Origin: Calliopsis andreniformis
Taxonomy: Eukaryota > Arthropoda > Insecta > Hymenoptera > Andrenidae
Assembly (NCBI RefSeq): GCF_051401765.1
Contig: NW_027480438.1
Span: forward strand, 7,378,001 to 7,442,000
Direction: 5' to 3'
DNA length: 64,000 bases
Shown here piece after piece: positions 1 to 13,279 of this stretch. The translations under genes were made by a program, and so were the position numbers. The notes below the pieces were generated by a model. The model saw only the letters and a program-made list of their open reading frames with translations, did not search any database and was not told the DNA's origin. Numbering within the stretch: the stretch's first letter is position 1; each line of letters opens with the position of its first letter.

Positions 1-1384
1 CTCAACCCTCAGTCCTCATCCTCAATTCTCAATTCTCAATCCTCAATCCTCAATCCTCAATCCTGAATTTTCAATCCTCAATAATCTATCTCCAATCCTA
101 GATCCCCAATCCCCAATCCTCGATCCTTAATCCTCAATCTTCATTCCTCAATCCCCAGTCATCAATCTTAAATCCTCAATCCTCAATCCTCAATCCTCAA
201 TCCTCAATCCTCATTCTTCAATCCTCAATACTCAATCTTCAATCCTCAATCCTCAATCCTCAATCCTCAATCCTCAATCCTCAATCCTCAATCCTCAATT
301 CTCAATCTTCAATCCTCAATCCTCAATCTTCAGCCCTCAGTCCTCAACAATCAGTTGTCAATCCTCAATCCTCAATAGAATATCATCAATTCACAGTTTT
401 CAATACTCAATACTCAATCTGCAATCTTCATATCTCTATCCACAAACATCAATTCTCATCACTCTACCCTCAACACTCAGTCCTCAATCTTCGATCCTCA
501 ATCCTCAATCCTCAATCGTCAATCCTCAATCCCCAATCCTCTATCATCAATCCCCAATCCTCAATCCTCAATCCTCAATCCTCAATCCTCAACCTTCAAT
601 CCTCAAAACTCAATCTTCAATCTTCAATACTCAATCCTCAATCCTCAATCCTCAATCCGCAATCCTCAATCTTCAATCCTCAATACTCAATCTTCAATCC
701 TCAATCCTCAATCCTGAATTCCTCAATCCTCAATATTCAACACACAACCCTCAAAGTTCAATCCTCAATACACAACCATCAATCCTCAAATCTCAATACT
801 CAGTCGTCAGCGTTCATTCCTCAACACTCAATCTTCAATCCTAAATCCTCAATCTTCAATTCTCAATCTTCGATCCTCAATACTGAATCTTCAATCCTCA
901 ATCCTCAATACTCAATCCTCAATACTCAGTCCTCAATCGTCAATCCTCAATCCTCAATCCTCAATCTTCAATCCTCAATCCTCAATCCTCAATCCTCAAT
1001 CCTCAATATTTAATCCTCAATACTCAATCTTCAATCCTCAATCCTCAATCCTCAATCCTCAATCCTCAATCCTCAATCCTCAATCCTCAATCCTCAATCC
1101 TCAATCCTCAATCTTCAATCCTCAATACTCAATCTGCAATCCTCAATCCTCAATCCTCAACCCTCAAACCACATTCTTCAACCTTCAATACCCAATCCTC
1201 AATCTTCAATCCTCAATACTCAATCCTCAATCCTCAATCCTCAATCCTCAGACCTCAAACATCAATATTCATCCCTCAGTCCTCGTCCTCAATCCACAAC
1301 ACTCAATCCTCAACTCTCGATCTTCAATCATCAATTTTCAATCTTCAATCCTCAATCCTCAATCCTCAATCCTCAATCCTCAAT
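1..1384 (+). repeat. Block A1, first copy (homologous to 5144-6527)
   Basis: This block matches 5144-6527 at a constant shift of 5143 bp, with scattered substitutions. Checked anchors are TATCATC at 381 and 5524, and CCTCGTCCTC at 1281 and 6424. The copies diverge after about 1384, where this one reads CTTTAATCC and the other CTTCAATCC followed by AACACTC. A third copy begins near 11,688. The block starts at the window edge, so its left end is not visible. Confidence 0.8.
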
Positions 1385-4300
1385 CTTTAATCCTCAATCC
1401 TCAATCCTCAACCCTCAATCCTCAATCCTCAATCTTCAATCCTCAATCTTCAATCATCAATACTCAATCTTCAATCCTCAATCCTCAATCTTTAATCCTC
1501 AATCCTCAATCCTCAACCCTCAATCCTCAATCCTCAATCTTCAATCCTCAATCCTCAATCCTCAATCCTCAATCCTCAATCCTCAATCTTCAATCCTCAA
1601 TACTCAATCTTCAATCTTCAATCCTCAATTCTCAATCCTCAATCCTCAATCCGCAATCCTCAATCTTCAATCCTCAATACTCAATCTTCAATTCTAAATC
1701 CTCAATCCTGAAATCCTCAACCCTCAATATTCAACACACAACCCTCAACCTTCAATCCTCCATTCTCAAGACTCAATAGAATATCCTGAATTCTTTGTTT
1801 TCAATACTCAATACTCAATCTTCAATCTTCAAGTCTCCAACCACAAACATCAATTCTGATCACTCAACCCTCAACACTCAGTCCTCAATCTTCAACCCTC
1901 AGTCCTCAATCCTCAATCCTCAATCTTCAGCCCTCAGTCCTCAACAATCAGTTGTCAATCATCAATCCTCAATAGAATATCATCAATTCACAGTTTTCAA
2001 TACTCAATACTCAATCTGCAATCTTCATATCTCTATCCACAAACATCAATTCTCATCACTCTACCCTCAACACTCAGTCCTCAATCTTCGATCCTCAATC
2101 CTCAATCCTCAATCGTCAATCCTCAATCCCCAATCCTCTATCATCAATCCCCAATCCTCAATCCTCAATCCTCAATCCTCAATCCTCAACCTTCAATCCT
2201 CAAAACTCAATCTTCAATCTTCAATACTCAATCCTCAATCCTCAATCCTCAATCCGCAATCCTCAATCTTCAATCCTCAATACTCAATCTTCAATCCTCA
2301 ATCCTCAATCCTGAATTCCTCAATCCTCAATATTCAACACACAACCCTCAAAGTTCAATCCTCAATACACAACCATCAATCCTCAATTCTCAATACTCAG
2401 TCGTCAGCGTTCAATCCTCAACACTCAATCATCAATCCTAAATCCTCAATCTTCAATTCTCAATCTTCGATCCTCAATACTGAATCTTCAATCCTCAATC
2501 CTCAATCCTCAATCCTCAATCCTCAATCCTTAATCCTCAACCTTCAATCCTCGGTCCCCAATCCTCAATCTTCAATCCTCAACCCTCAATCCTCAATCCT
2601 CAATCCCCAATCAACAATCCTCAATCTTCAATACTCAATCCTCTATCCTCAATCCTCAATCCTCAATACTCAACCATCAATACTCAATTCTCAATACTCA
2701 ATAGATTATCCTGAATTCTCAGGATTCAATACTCAAAAATCAATCCCCAACCCTCAGCCCTCATTCTGAATCCTCAATCCTCAATCCTCAATCCTCAATT
2801 CTCAATCCTCAATCCTCAACCCTCAGTCCTCATCCTCAATTCTCAATTCTCAATCCTAAATCCTCAATCCTCAATCTTCAATCCTCAATAATCAATCTCC
2901 AATCCTAGATCCCCAATCCCCAATGCTCAATCCTTAATCCGCAATCCTCAATCATCAATACTCAATCCTCAATCTTCAATCCTCAATACTCAATCATCAA
3001 TCTTCAATCCTCAATCCTCAATCCTCAATCCTCTATCTGCAATCCTCAATCTTCAATCCTCAATACTCAATCTTCAATCCTCAGTCCTCAACACTCAATC
3101 CTCAATCCTCAATCTCCAATCATCATTACTCAATCTTCAATCCTCAATCCTCATCCTTCAATCCTCAATCCTCAATACTCAATCCTCAATACTCAGTCCT
3201 CAATCGTCAATCCTCAATCTGAAATCCTCAATCTTCAATCCTCAATCCTCAATCCTCAATCCTCAATCCTCAATATTTAATCCTCAATACTCAATCTTCA
3301 ATCCTCAATCCTCAATCCTCAATCCTCAATCCTCAATCCTCAATCCTCAATCCTCAATCCTCAATCCTCAATCTTCAATCCTCAATACTCAATCTGCAAT
3401 CCTCAGTCCTCAATCCTCAATCCTCAAACCACATTCTTCAACCTTCAATATCCAATCCTCAATCTTCAATCCTCAATACTCAATCCTTAATCCTCAATCC
3501 TCAATCCTCAGACCTCAAACATCAATATTCATCCCTCAGTCCTCGTCCTCAATCCACAACACTCAATCCTCAATACTCGATCTTCAATCATCAATTTTCA
3601 ATCTTCAATCCTCAATCCTCAACCCTCAATCCTCAATCCTCAATCCTCAATCTTCAATCCTCAACACTCAATCTTCAGTCCTCAATCCTCAATACTCAAC
3701 CATCAATCCTCAATTCTCAATACTCAATAGAATATCCTGAATTCACAGGATTCAAAACTCAAAAGTCAATCCTCAGCCCTCAGCCCACATTCTGAATCCT
3801 CAATCCTCAATCCTCAATCCTCAATTATCAATCCTCAATCCTCAACCCTCAGTCCTCATCCTCAATTCTCAATTCTCAATCCTCAATCCTCAATCCTCAA
3901 TCTTCAATCCTCAATAATCTATCTCCAATCCTAGATCCCCAATCCCCAATCCTCAATCCTTAATCATCAATCTTCAATCCTCAATCCCCAGTCATCAATC
4001 TTAAATCCTCAATCCTCAACACTCAATCCTCAATCCTCAATCTTCAATCATCAATACTCAATCTTCAATCCCCAATCCTCAACCTTCAATCCTCAATCCT
4101 CAATTATCAATCCTCAATACTCAGTCCTCAATCGTCAATCCTCAATCCCCAATCCTCAATCTTCAATCCTCAATCCTCAATCCTCAATCTTCAGCCCTCA
4201 GTCCTCAACAATCAGTTGTCAATCCTCAATCCTCAATAGAATATCATCAATTCACAGTTTTCAATACTCAATACTCAATCTGCAATCTTCATATCTCTAT

Positions 4301-5143
4301 CCACAAACATCAATTCTCATCACTCTACCCTCAACACTCAGTCCTCAATCTTCGATCCTCAATCCTCAATCCTCAATCGTCAATCCTCAATCCCCAATCC
4401 TCTATCATCAATCCCCAATCCTCAATCCTCAATCCTCAATCCTCAATCCTCAACCTTCAATCCTCAAAACTCAATCTTCAATCTTCAATACTCAATCCTC
4501 AATCCTCAATCCTCAATCCGCAATCCTCAATCTTCAATCCTCAATACTCAATCTTCAATCCTCAATCCTCAATCCTGAATTCCTCAATCCTCAATATTCA
4601 ACACACAACCCTCAAAAGTTCAATCCTCAATACACAACCATCAATCCTCAACCCTCAATCCTCAGTCCTCAAACCTCAATTCCGAATCCTCAATCCTGAA
4701 TCCTCAATCTTCATCCCTCAGTCCGCAACAATCAATTGTCAATCCTTAATCCGCAATAGAATATCCTCAATTCACAGTTTTCAATACCCAATCTCCAACC
4801 TTCAATCTTCAAATCTCAATCCACAAACATCAATTCTCATCACTCAACCCTCAACACTCAGTCGTCAATCTTCAATCCTCAATCCTCTATCCTCAATCCT
4901 CAATCGTCAATCCTCAATCCCCAATACTCTATCATCAATCCTCAATCCGCAATCCTCAATCCTCAATACTCAATCCTCAATCTGCAATCCTCAATCCTCA
5001 ATCCTCAATATTCAATCCTCAATACTCAATCTTCAATCCTCAATCCTCAATCCTCAATCCCCAATCCTCAATCCTCAATCCTCAATCCTCAATCTTCAAT
5101 CCTCAATACTCAATCTGCAATCCTCAATCCTCAATCCTCAATC

Positions 5144-6660
5144 CTCAATCCTCAGCCCTCAGTCCTCATCCTCAATTCTCAATTCTCAATCCTCAATCCT
5201 CAATCCTGAATTTTCAATCCTCAATAATCTATCTCCAATCCTAGATCCTCAATCCCCAATCCTCAATTCTTAATCCTCAATCTTCAATCCTCAATCCCCA
5301 GTCATCAATCTTAAATCCTCAATCCTCAATCCTCAATCCTCAATCCTCAATCCTCATTCTTCAATCCTCAATACTCAATCTTCAATCCTCAATCCTCAAT
5401 CCTCAATCCTCAATCCTCAATCCTCAATCCTCAATCCTCAATTCTCAATCTTCAATCCTCAATCCTCAATCTTCAGCCCTCAGTCCTCAACAATCAGTTG
5501 TCAATCCTCAATCCTCAATAGAATATCATCAATTCACAGTTTTCAATACTCAATACTCAATCTGCAATCTTCATATCTCTATCCACAAACATCAATTCTC
5601 ATCACTCTACCCTCAATACTCAGTCCTCAATCTTCGATCCTCAATCCTCAATCCTCAATCGTCAATCCTCAATCCCCAATCCTCTATCATCAATCCCCAA
5701 TCCTCAATCCTCAATCCTCAATCCTCAATCCTCAACCTTCAATCCTCAAAACTCAATCTTCAATCTTCAATACTCAATCCTCAATCCTCAATCCTCAATC
5801 CTCAATCCGCAATCCTCAATCTTCAATCCTCAATACTCAATCTTCAATCCTCAATCCTCAATCCTGAATTCCTCAATCCTCAATATTCAACACACAACCC
5901 TCAAAGTTCAATCCTCAATACACAACCATCAATCCTCAATTCTCAATACTCAGTCGTCAGCGTTCAATCCTCAACACTCAATCTTCAATCCTAAATCCTC
6001 AATCTTCAATTCTCAATCTTCGATCCTCAATACTGAATCTTCAATCCTCAATCCTCAATACTCAATCCTCAATACTCAGTCCTCAATCGTCAATCCTCAA
6101 TCCTCAATCCTCAATCTTCAATCCTCAATCCTCAATCCTCAATCCTCAATCCTCAATATTTAATCCTCAATACTCAATCTTCAATCCTCAATCCTCAATC
6201 CTCAATCCTCAATCCTCAATCCTCAATCCTCAATCCTCAATCCTCAATCCTCAATCTTCAATCCTCAATACTCAATCTGCAATCCTCAATCCTCAATCCT
6301 CAACCCTCAAACCACATTCTTCAACCTTCAATACCCAATCCTCAATCTTCAATCCTCAATACTCAATCCTCAATCCTCAATCCTCAATCCTCAGACCTCA
6401 AACATCAATATTCATCCCTCAGTCCTCGTCCTCAATCCACAACACTCAATCCTCAATCCTCGATCTTCAATCATCAATTTTCAATCTTCAATCCTCAATC
6501 CTCAATCCTCAATCCTCAATCCTCAATCCTCAATCTTCAATCCTCAACACTCAATCTTCAGTCCTCAATCCTCAATACCCAACCATCAATCCTCAATTCC
6601 CAATACTCAATAGAATATCCTGAATTCACAGGATTCAAAACTCAAAAGTCAATCCTCAGC
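5144..6660 (+). repeat. Block A1, second copy
   Basis: This is the second copy of the block at the left edge. It also matches 11,688-13,210 at a shift of 6544 bp. Near the AATATTT anchor (6155 and 12692) the shift drops to 6537, then returns to 6544 after the pure run that follows. One copy has therefore lost a heptamer upstream and gained one inside the run. Such whole-unit changes are expected from replication slippage. Confidence 0.8.
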
Positions 6661-6704
6661 CATCAGCCCTCATTCTGAGTCCTCAATCCTCAATCCTCAA
6701 TCCT

Positions 6705-7745
6705 CAACCCTCAATCCTCAATCCTCAATCTTCAATCCTCAATCCTCAATCCTCAATCCTCAATCCTCAATCCTCAATCTTCAATCCTCATTACTCAATC
6801 TTCAATCTTCAATCCTCAATTCTCAATCCTCAATCCTCAATCCGCAATCCTCAATCTTCAATCCTCAATACTCAATCTTCAATTCTAAATCCTCAATCCT
6901 GAAATCCTCAACCCTCAATATTCAACACACAACCCTCAACCATCAATCCTCAATTCTCAAGACTCAATAGAATATCCTGAATTCTTTGTTTTCAATACTC
7001 AATACTCAATCTTCAATCTTCAAGTCTCCAACCACAAACATCAATTCTGATCACTCAACCCTCAACACTCAGTCCTCAATCTTCAACCCTCAGTCCTCAA
7101 TACTCAATCCTCAGTCCTCAGTACTCAATCTTCAATACTCAATCCTCAATCCTAAAATCCTCAATCCTCAATATTCAACACACAACCCTCAAACATCAAT
7201 CCTCAATACTCAACCATCAATTCTCAATTCTCAATACTCAATAGAATATTCTCAATTCTCGGTTTTCAATACTCAATCCTCAATCTTCAATCTTCAAGTC
7301 TCCATCCACAAACATCTATTCTCATCACTCAGCCCTCAACAATCAGTCCTCAATCTTCAATCCTCAATCCTCAATCCTCAATCTTCTATCTTCAATCCCC
7401 AATCCTCTATCATCAATCCTCAATTCTCAATCCTCAATCCTGAAACCTCAATCCTCAATGCTCAATCCTCAATCCTCAATCTTCAATCCTCAATACTCAG
7501 TCTTCAATACTCAATCCTCAATCCTCAATCCTCAATCCTCAGTACTCAATCGTCAGTCTTCAATCCTCAACACTCAATCTTCAATTCTCAATCCCCAATC
7601 CTCAATCCTCAATCCTCATTCTTCAATCCTCAATACCCAATCCTCAATCTTCAATCCTCAATCCTCAATCCTCAACTCTCAGTCCTCAATCCTCAGTCCT
7701 CAGTCCTCAAACATCAATCCTCAACCCTCAGCCCTCATCCTCAAT
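6705..7745 (+). repeat. Block A2, first copy (homologous to 13,597-14,637)
   Basis: This block matches 13,597-14,637 at a shift of 6892 bp. It contains two adjacent cores: one around GTCTCCAACCACAAACATC near 7025 and one around GTCTCCATCCACAAACATC near 7300. The stretch after about 7230 has a further copy at roughly 15,861-16,510, at a shift of 8631 bp. Boundaries are estimated by eye. Confidence 0.72.
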
Positions 7746-10700
7746 CCTCAATCCTCAATCTTCAATCCTCAATCCTCAATCCTCAATCCTCAATCCTCAT
7801 TCTTCAATCCTCAATACTCAATCTTCAATCCTCAATCCTCAATCCTCAATCCTCAATCCTCAATCCTCAATCCTCAATCCTCAATTCTCAATCCTCAATA
7901 CGCAGTCCTCAATCGTCAATTCTCAATCCCCAATCCTCAATCTTCAATCCTCAATCCTCAATCCTCAATCCTCAATCCTCAATATTCAATCCTCAATACT
8001 CAATCTTCAATCCTCTATCCTCAATCCTCAATCCTCAATCCTCAATCCTCAATCCTCAATCCTCAATCTTCAATCCTCAATACTCAATCTGCAATCCTCA
8101 ATCCTCAATCCTCAATCCTCAACTCTCAGTCCTCATCCTCAATTCTCAATTCTCAATCCTCAATCCTCAATCCTGAATTTTCAATCCTCAGTAATCTATC
8201 TCCAATCCTAGATCCCCAATCCCCAATCCTCAATCCTTAATCCTCAATCTTCAATCCTCAATCCCCAGTCATCAATCTTAAATCCTCAATCGTCAATCCT
8301 CAATCCTCAATCCTCAATCCTCAATCCTCATTCATCAATCCTCAATACTCAATCTTGAATCCTCAATCCTCAATCCTCAATCCTCAATCCTCAATCCTCA
8401 ATCCTCAATCCTCAATCTTCAATCCTCAATACTCAATCTGCAATCCTCAATCCTCAACCCTCAACCCTCATTCTTCAATCTTCAATACCCAATCCTCAAT
8501 CTTCAATTCTCAATACTCAATCCTTAATCCTCAAACCTCAATCCTCAATCCTCAGACCTCAAACATCAATATTCAACCCTCAGTCCTCGTCCTCAATCCA
8601 CAACACTCAATCCTCAATCCTCGATCTTCAATCATCAATATTCAATCTTCAATCCTCAATCCTCAATCCTCAATCCTCAATCTTCAATCCTCAATCCTCA
8701 ATCCTCAATCCTCAATCCTCAATCTTCAATCCTCAACACTCAGTCTTCAATCCTCAATCCTCAATCTTCAATCCTCAATACTCAATCTTCAATCCTCAAT
8801 CCTTAATACTCAACCCTCAATACTCATTCTTCAATCCTCAATACCCAATCTTCAATCTTCAATCCTCAATCCTCAATTCGCAATCCTCAATCCTCATTCC
8901 TCAGTCCTCAAGCATCAATACTCAACCCTCAGTCCTCGTCCTCAATCCACAACCCTCAATCCTGAATCCTCGATTTTCTTTCATCAATATTCAACCTTCA
9001 ATCCTCAATCCTCAATACTCAATACTCAATCATCAATACTCAACCATCAATACTCAATTCTCAATACTCAATAGATTATCCTGAATTCTCAGGATTCAAT
9101 ACTCAAAAATCAATCCTCAACCCTCAGCCCTCATTCTGAATCCTCAATCCTCAATCCTCAATCCTCAATTTTCAATCCTCAATCCTCAACCCTCAGTCCT
9201 CATCCTCAATTCTCAATTCTCAATCCTGAATCCTCAATCCTCAGTCTTCAATCCTCAATAATCAATCTCCAATCCTAGATCCCCAATCCCCAATCCTCAA
9301 TCCTTAATCCGCAATCCTCAATCCTCAATACTCAATCCTCAATCTTCAATCCTCAATACTCAATCATCAATCTTCAATCCTCAATCCTCAATCCTCAATC
9401 CTCAATCCGCAATCCTCATTCTTCAATCCTCAATACTCAATCTTCAATCCTCAATCTTGAATCATCAATCCTCAATCCTCAATCCTCAATCCCCAAGCAA
9501 CAATCCTCAATCTTCAATACTCAACCCTCTATCCTCAATCCTCAATCCTCAATCCTCAATACTCAACCATCAATCCTCAATTCTCAATACTCAATAGAAT
9601 ATCCTGAATTGTCTGGATTCAATACTTAAACGTCAATCCTCAACCCTCAGCCCTCATTCTGAATCCTCAATCCTCAATCCTCAATCCTCAATTTTCAATC
9701 CTCAATCCTCAACCCTCAGTCCTCATCCTCAATTCTCAATTCTCAATCCTCAATCCTCAATCCTCAATCCTCAATCTTCAATCCTCAATAATCTATCTCC
9801 AAACCTAGATCCCCAATCCCCAATCCTCAATCCTTAATCCTCAATCTTCAATCCTCAATCCCCAGTCCTCAATCTTAAATCCTCAATCCTCAACACTCAA
9901 TCCTCAATCCACAATCTTCAATCATCAATACTCAATCCTCAATCTTCAATCCTCAATACACAATCTTCAATCCTCAATCCTCAATTCTCAGTCCTCAATG
10001 CTCAATCCTCAATCGTCAATCCTCAATCCCCAATCCTCAATCTTCAATCCCCAATCCTCAAGCCTCAATCCTCAATCCTCAATCTTCAATCCTCAATACT
10101 CTATCTTCAATCCTCATTCCTCAATCCTCAATCCTCAATCCTCAATCCTCAATCCTCAATCCTCAATCCTCAATACTCAATACTCAATCCTGAATCCTCA
10201 ATATTCAACACACAACTCACAACCATCAATTCTCAATACTCAACCATCAATACTCAATTCTCGATACTCAATAGAATATCCTGAATTCTCATGGTTCAAT
10301 ACTCAATCCACAATATTCAATAATCAAATCTCAATCCTCAAACGTCAATTCTCAACACTCAATCCTCAGCACTCAGTCCTCTCTCTTCAATCCTCCATCC
10401 TCAATCCTCAATCCTCAAGACTCAACCCTCAATCCTCAATCCTCAATCCTCAAGTGTCAACACTCAATCCTCAATCCTCAAACCTCAATTCTCAGTCCTC
10501 AAACCTCAATCCCGAATCCTCAACACTGAATCCTCAATCTTCAGCCCTCAGTCCTCAACAATCAATTGTCAATCCTCAATCCTCAATAGAATATCCTCAA
10601 TTCACAGTTTTCAATACTCAATCACCATTCTTCAATCTTCAAATCTCAATCCACAAACATCAATTCTCATCACTCAACCCTCACCACTCAGTCCTCAATC

Positions 10701-11687
10701 TTAAATCCTCAATCCTCAATCCTCAGTCTTCAATCCTCAACACACAATCTTCAATCCTCAATCCTCAATTCTCAGTCCCCAATACTCAATCCTCAATCGT
10801 CAATCCTCAATCCCCAATCCTCAATCTTCAATCCTCAATCCTCACTCCTTAATCCTCAATCCTCAATCTTCAATCCTCAATACTCAATCTTCAATCCTCA
10901 ATCCTCAATCCTCAATCCTCAATCCTCAATCCTCAATCCTCAATCCTCAATACTCAACACACAACCCTCAACCATCAATCCTCAATACTCAACCATCAAT
11001 ACTCCATTCTCAATACTCAATAGAATATCCTGAATTCTCATGTTTCAATACTCAGTCCACAATATTCAATAATCAAATCTCAATCCTCAAACATCAATTC
11101 TCATCACTCAATCCTCAATACTCAGTCCTCTCTCTTCAATCTTCCATCATCAATACTCTATCCTCAAGCGTCAATCCTCAATCCTCAATCCTCAACCCTC
11201 AATCCTCAGTCCTCAAACCTCAATTCTGAATCCTCAATCCTGAATCCTCAATCTTCATCCCTCAGTCCGCAACAATCAATTGTCAATCCTTAATCCGCAA
11301 TAGAATTTCCTCAATTCACAGTTTTCAATACCCAATCTCCAACCTTCAATCTTCAAATCTCAATCCACAAACATCAATTCTCATCACTCAACCCTCAACA
11401 CTCAGTCGTCAATCTTCAATCCTCAATCCTCTATCCTCAATCCTCAATCGTCAATCCTCAATCCCCAATCCTCTATCATCAATCCTCAATCCGCAATCCT
11501 CAATCCTCAATACTCAATCCTCAATCTGCAATCCTCAATCCTCAATCCTCAATATTCAATCCTCAATACTCAATCTTCAATCCTCAATCCTCAATCCTCA
11601 ATCCTCAATCCTCAATCCTCAATCCTCAATACTCAATCTGCAATCCTCAATACTCAATCTGCAATCCTCAATCCTCAATCCTCAATC
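7746..11687 (+). repeat. Array segment with mixed, less clearly blocked units
   Basis: This stretch holds no gene and is still fully heptameric. It contains cores ending in CCTGAATTCTCAGGATTC (near 9085), a diverged core with CCTGAATTGTCTGGATTC near 9602, and two AATAATCAAATCTC cores at 10319 and 11068. The same AATAATCAAATCTC core reappears six times in domain B. I could not assign the whole stretch to a single copied block. Confidence 0.6.
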
Positions 11688-13210
11688 CTCAATCCTCAAC
11701 CCTCAGTCCTCATCCTCAATTCTCAATTCTCAATCCTCAATCCTCAATCCTGAATTTTCAATCCTCAATAATCTATCTCCAATCCTAGATCCCCAATCCC
11801 CAATCCTCAATCCTTAATCCTCAATCTTCATTCCTCAATCCCCAGTCATCAATCTTAAATCCTCAATCCTCAATCCTCAATCCTCAATCCTCAATCCTCA
11901 TTCTTCAATCCTCAATACTCAATCTTCAATCCTCAATCCTCAATCCTCAATCCTCAATCCTCAATCCTCAATCCTCAATCCCCAATTTTCAATCTTCAAT
12001 CCTCAATCCTCAATCTTCAGCCCTCAGTCCTCAACAATCAGTTGTCAATCCTCAATCCTCAATAGAATATCATCAATTCACAGTTTTCAATACTCAATAC
12101 TCAATCTGCAATCTTCATATCTCTATCCACAAACATCAATTCTCATCACTCTACCCTCAACACTCAGTCCACAATCTTCGATCCTCAATCCTCAATCCTC
12201 AATCGTCAATCCTCAATCCCCAATCCTCTATCATCAATCCCCAATCCTCAATCCTCAATCCTCAATCCTCAATCCTCAACCTTCAATCCTCAAAACTCAA
12301 TCTTCAATCTTCAATACTCAATCCTCAATCCTCAATCCTCAATCCGCAATCCTCAATCTTCAATCCTCAATACTCAATCTTCAATCCTCAATCCTCAATC
12401 CTGAATTCCTCAATCCTCAATATTCAACACACAACCCTCAAAGTTCAATCCTCAATACACAACCATCAATCCTCAATTCTCAATACTCAGTCGTCAGCGT
12501 TCAATCCTCAACACTCAATCTTCAATCCTAAATCCTCAATCTTCAATTCTCAATCTTCGATCCTCAATACTGAATCTTCAATCCTCAATCCTCAATACTC
12601 AATCCTCAATACTCAGTCCTCAATCGTCAATCCTCAATCCTCAATCCTCAATCTTCAATCCTCAATCCTCAGTCCTCAATCCTCAATCCTCAATATTTAA
12701 TCCTCAATACTCAATCTTCAATCCTCAATCCTCAATCCTCAATCCTCAATCCTCAATCCTCAATCCTCAATCCTCAATCCTCAATCCTCAATCCTCAATC
12801 TTCAATCCTCAATACACAATCTGCAATCCTCAATCCTCAATCCTCAACCCTCAAACCACATTCTTCAACCTTCAATACCCAATCCTCAATCTTCAATCCT
12901 CAATACTCAATCCTCAATCCTCAATCCTCAATCCTCAGACCTCAAACATCAATATTCATCCCTCAGTCCTCGTCCTCAATCCACAACACTCAATCCTCAA
13001 TCCTCGATCTTCAATCATCAATTTTCAATCTTCAATCCTCAATCCTCAATCCTCAATCCTCAATCCTCAATCCTCAATCCTCAATCTTCAATCCTCAACA
13101 CTCAATCTTCAGTCCTCAATCCTCAATACCCAACCATCAATCCTCAATTCTCAATACTCAATAGAATATCCTGAATTCACAGGATTCAAAACTCAAAAGT
13201 CAATCCTCAG
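11688..13210 (+). repeat. Block A1, third copy
   Basis: This is the third copy of the A1 block, with TATCATC at 12068 and CCTCGTCCTC at 12968. It holds an 11-unit pure AATCCTC run at 12720-12796. It ends with a degenerate core in which CCTGAATTCACAGGATTC is followed by AAAACTC units, as the second copy does near 6620-6660. Confidence 0.78.
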
Positions 13211-13279
13211 CCATCAGCCCTCATTCTGAATCCTCAATCCTCAATCCTCAATCCTCAATCCTCAATCCTCAATCCTCAA

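Noticed and set aside
1795..2769. Conserved start MFSILNTQSSIF at 1795, 6986 and 13878 as a real gene start
   Set aside because: The three starts lie in homologous block copies, and their downstream sequences differ by block rearrangement. The conservation is of DNA blocks, including other frames, and not of one protein.
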